From: Cristatella mucedo
Taxonomy: Eukaryota; Bryozoa; Phylactolaemata; Cristatellidae
NCBI GenBank assembly: GCA_009760855.2
Contig: WPIO01000012.1
Coordinates: 924,501 to 988,500, forward strand
DNA: 64,000 nt
Reading direction: 5' to 3'
Under the pieces are notes generated by a model. The model saw only the letters and a list, made by a program, of their open reading frames with translations, did not search any database and had not been told where the DNA came from. Shown piece by piece: positions 63,661 through 64,000 of this stretch. A program made the position numbers and the translations under genes. The first letter of the stretch is position 1. The number at the start of each line of letters is the position of its first letter.

Positions 63661-64000
63661 TTCAGCAGCTTGCTTGCCTTTCTGTCTGGCCGAACATAGT
63701 CGGCCTGAAACACATGCGAATGAGAAGTCCTCTCCATGACTCCCAATTATTAGGGAATAGTGTTATAGTCAAAGTGGACAACCTGCTGCACAAGACAGAC
63801 AGTGCTGGTCGTGTATAATGGATAGCAAGGGTTAGCTTGCTAGCGATAAGGACAATGCTTGCAGTGCATCTAGGTCGTGCTGGGACAGAGACAATTCCTT
63901 GGCTTCTTAAATAGCTAAATGAAACTAGACTGGAAAACGACTTTGTCGCCACCGTTAGCTCATTTTTTGGAACCATATGCACCGAATAGCCACCATTTCT

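Overview
The window looks like nuclear DNA of an animal, most likely an invertebrate. Coding sequence is split into short exons with GT-AG borders, large stretches are non-coding, CpG-rich islands alternate with AT-rich DNA, and the sequence is packed with degenerate non-LTR retrotransposons and tRNA-derived SINEs. I cannot name the species. A SPIN-like hAT MITE and a CCDC61 (VFL3) gene fit a ciliated metazoan but do not narrow it further.

Left third (about 6.9-22.2 kb): the one host gene I recognise, CCDC61/VFL3, on the minus strand. Nine coding exons can be placed with matching splice phases from the start codon at 22163 to 6869. The C-terminal end was not found and may lie at lower coordinates or outside the window. 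Its introns hold L2-like elements (12.0, 14.3, 15.1-17.35 and 17.36-18.4 kb) and SINEs. A degenerate, tandemly nested pair of L2-like copies lies at 2.99-4.91 kb.

Middle (22-42 kb): gene-poor, then a series of GC/CpG-rich islands (27.3-28.1, 34.1-36.7, 37.4-38.5, 39.4-41.8 kb). One island holds a plausible first exon on the minus strand (35533-35694) with a signal peptide, a Lys-Arg site and a TATA box. The most unusual structure lies among the islands. A 380-bp chimera of a SINE and an L2 3' tail at 36.7-37.1 kb has a near-identical second copy at 38.92-39.30 kb. The second copy is flanked by a 75-bp direct repeat, as if the fused unit had moved by retrotransposition. Next to the first copy is a three-unit tandem array of another tail-bearing repeat.

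Right third (42-64 kb): a broken Ty3/Gypsy-type LTR retrotransposon (42.3-45.2 kb), more L2-like and SINE copies, a 186-bp SPIN-like hAT MITE (50907-51092), a second long L2-like copy (54.58-56.65 kb), long CA microsatellites, and isolated exons of unidentified genes (52.1 kb plus strand; 59.2 and 63.2 kb minus strand).

Repeat logic: the L2-like elements (family A) and at least two SINE families share a 3' tail hairpin (AAAGCGCC...GGCGCTTT arms around AGAGAACTTAATCTCT) followed by (AAT/ATT)n. This is what one expects if the SINEs borrow the L2-like reverse transcriptase. A second L2-like family (B) and a second tRNA-headed SINE family (SINE-2) have different tails.
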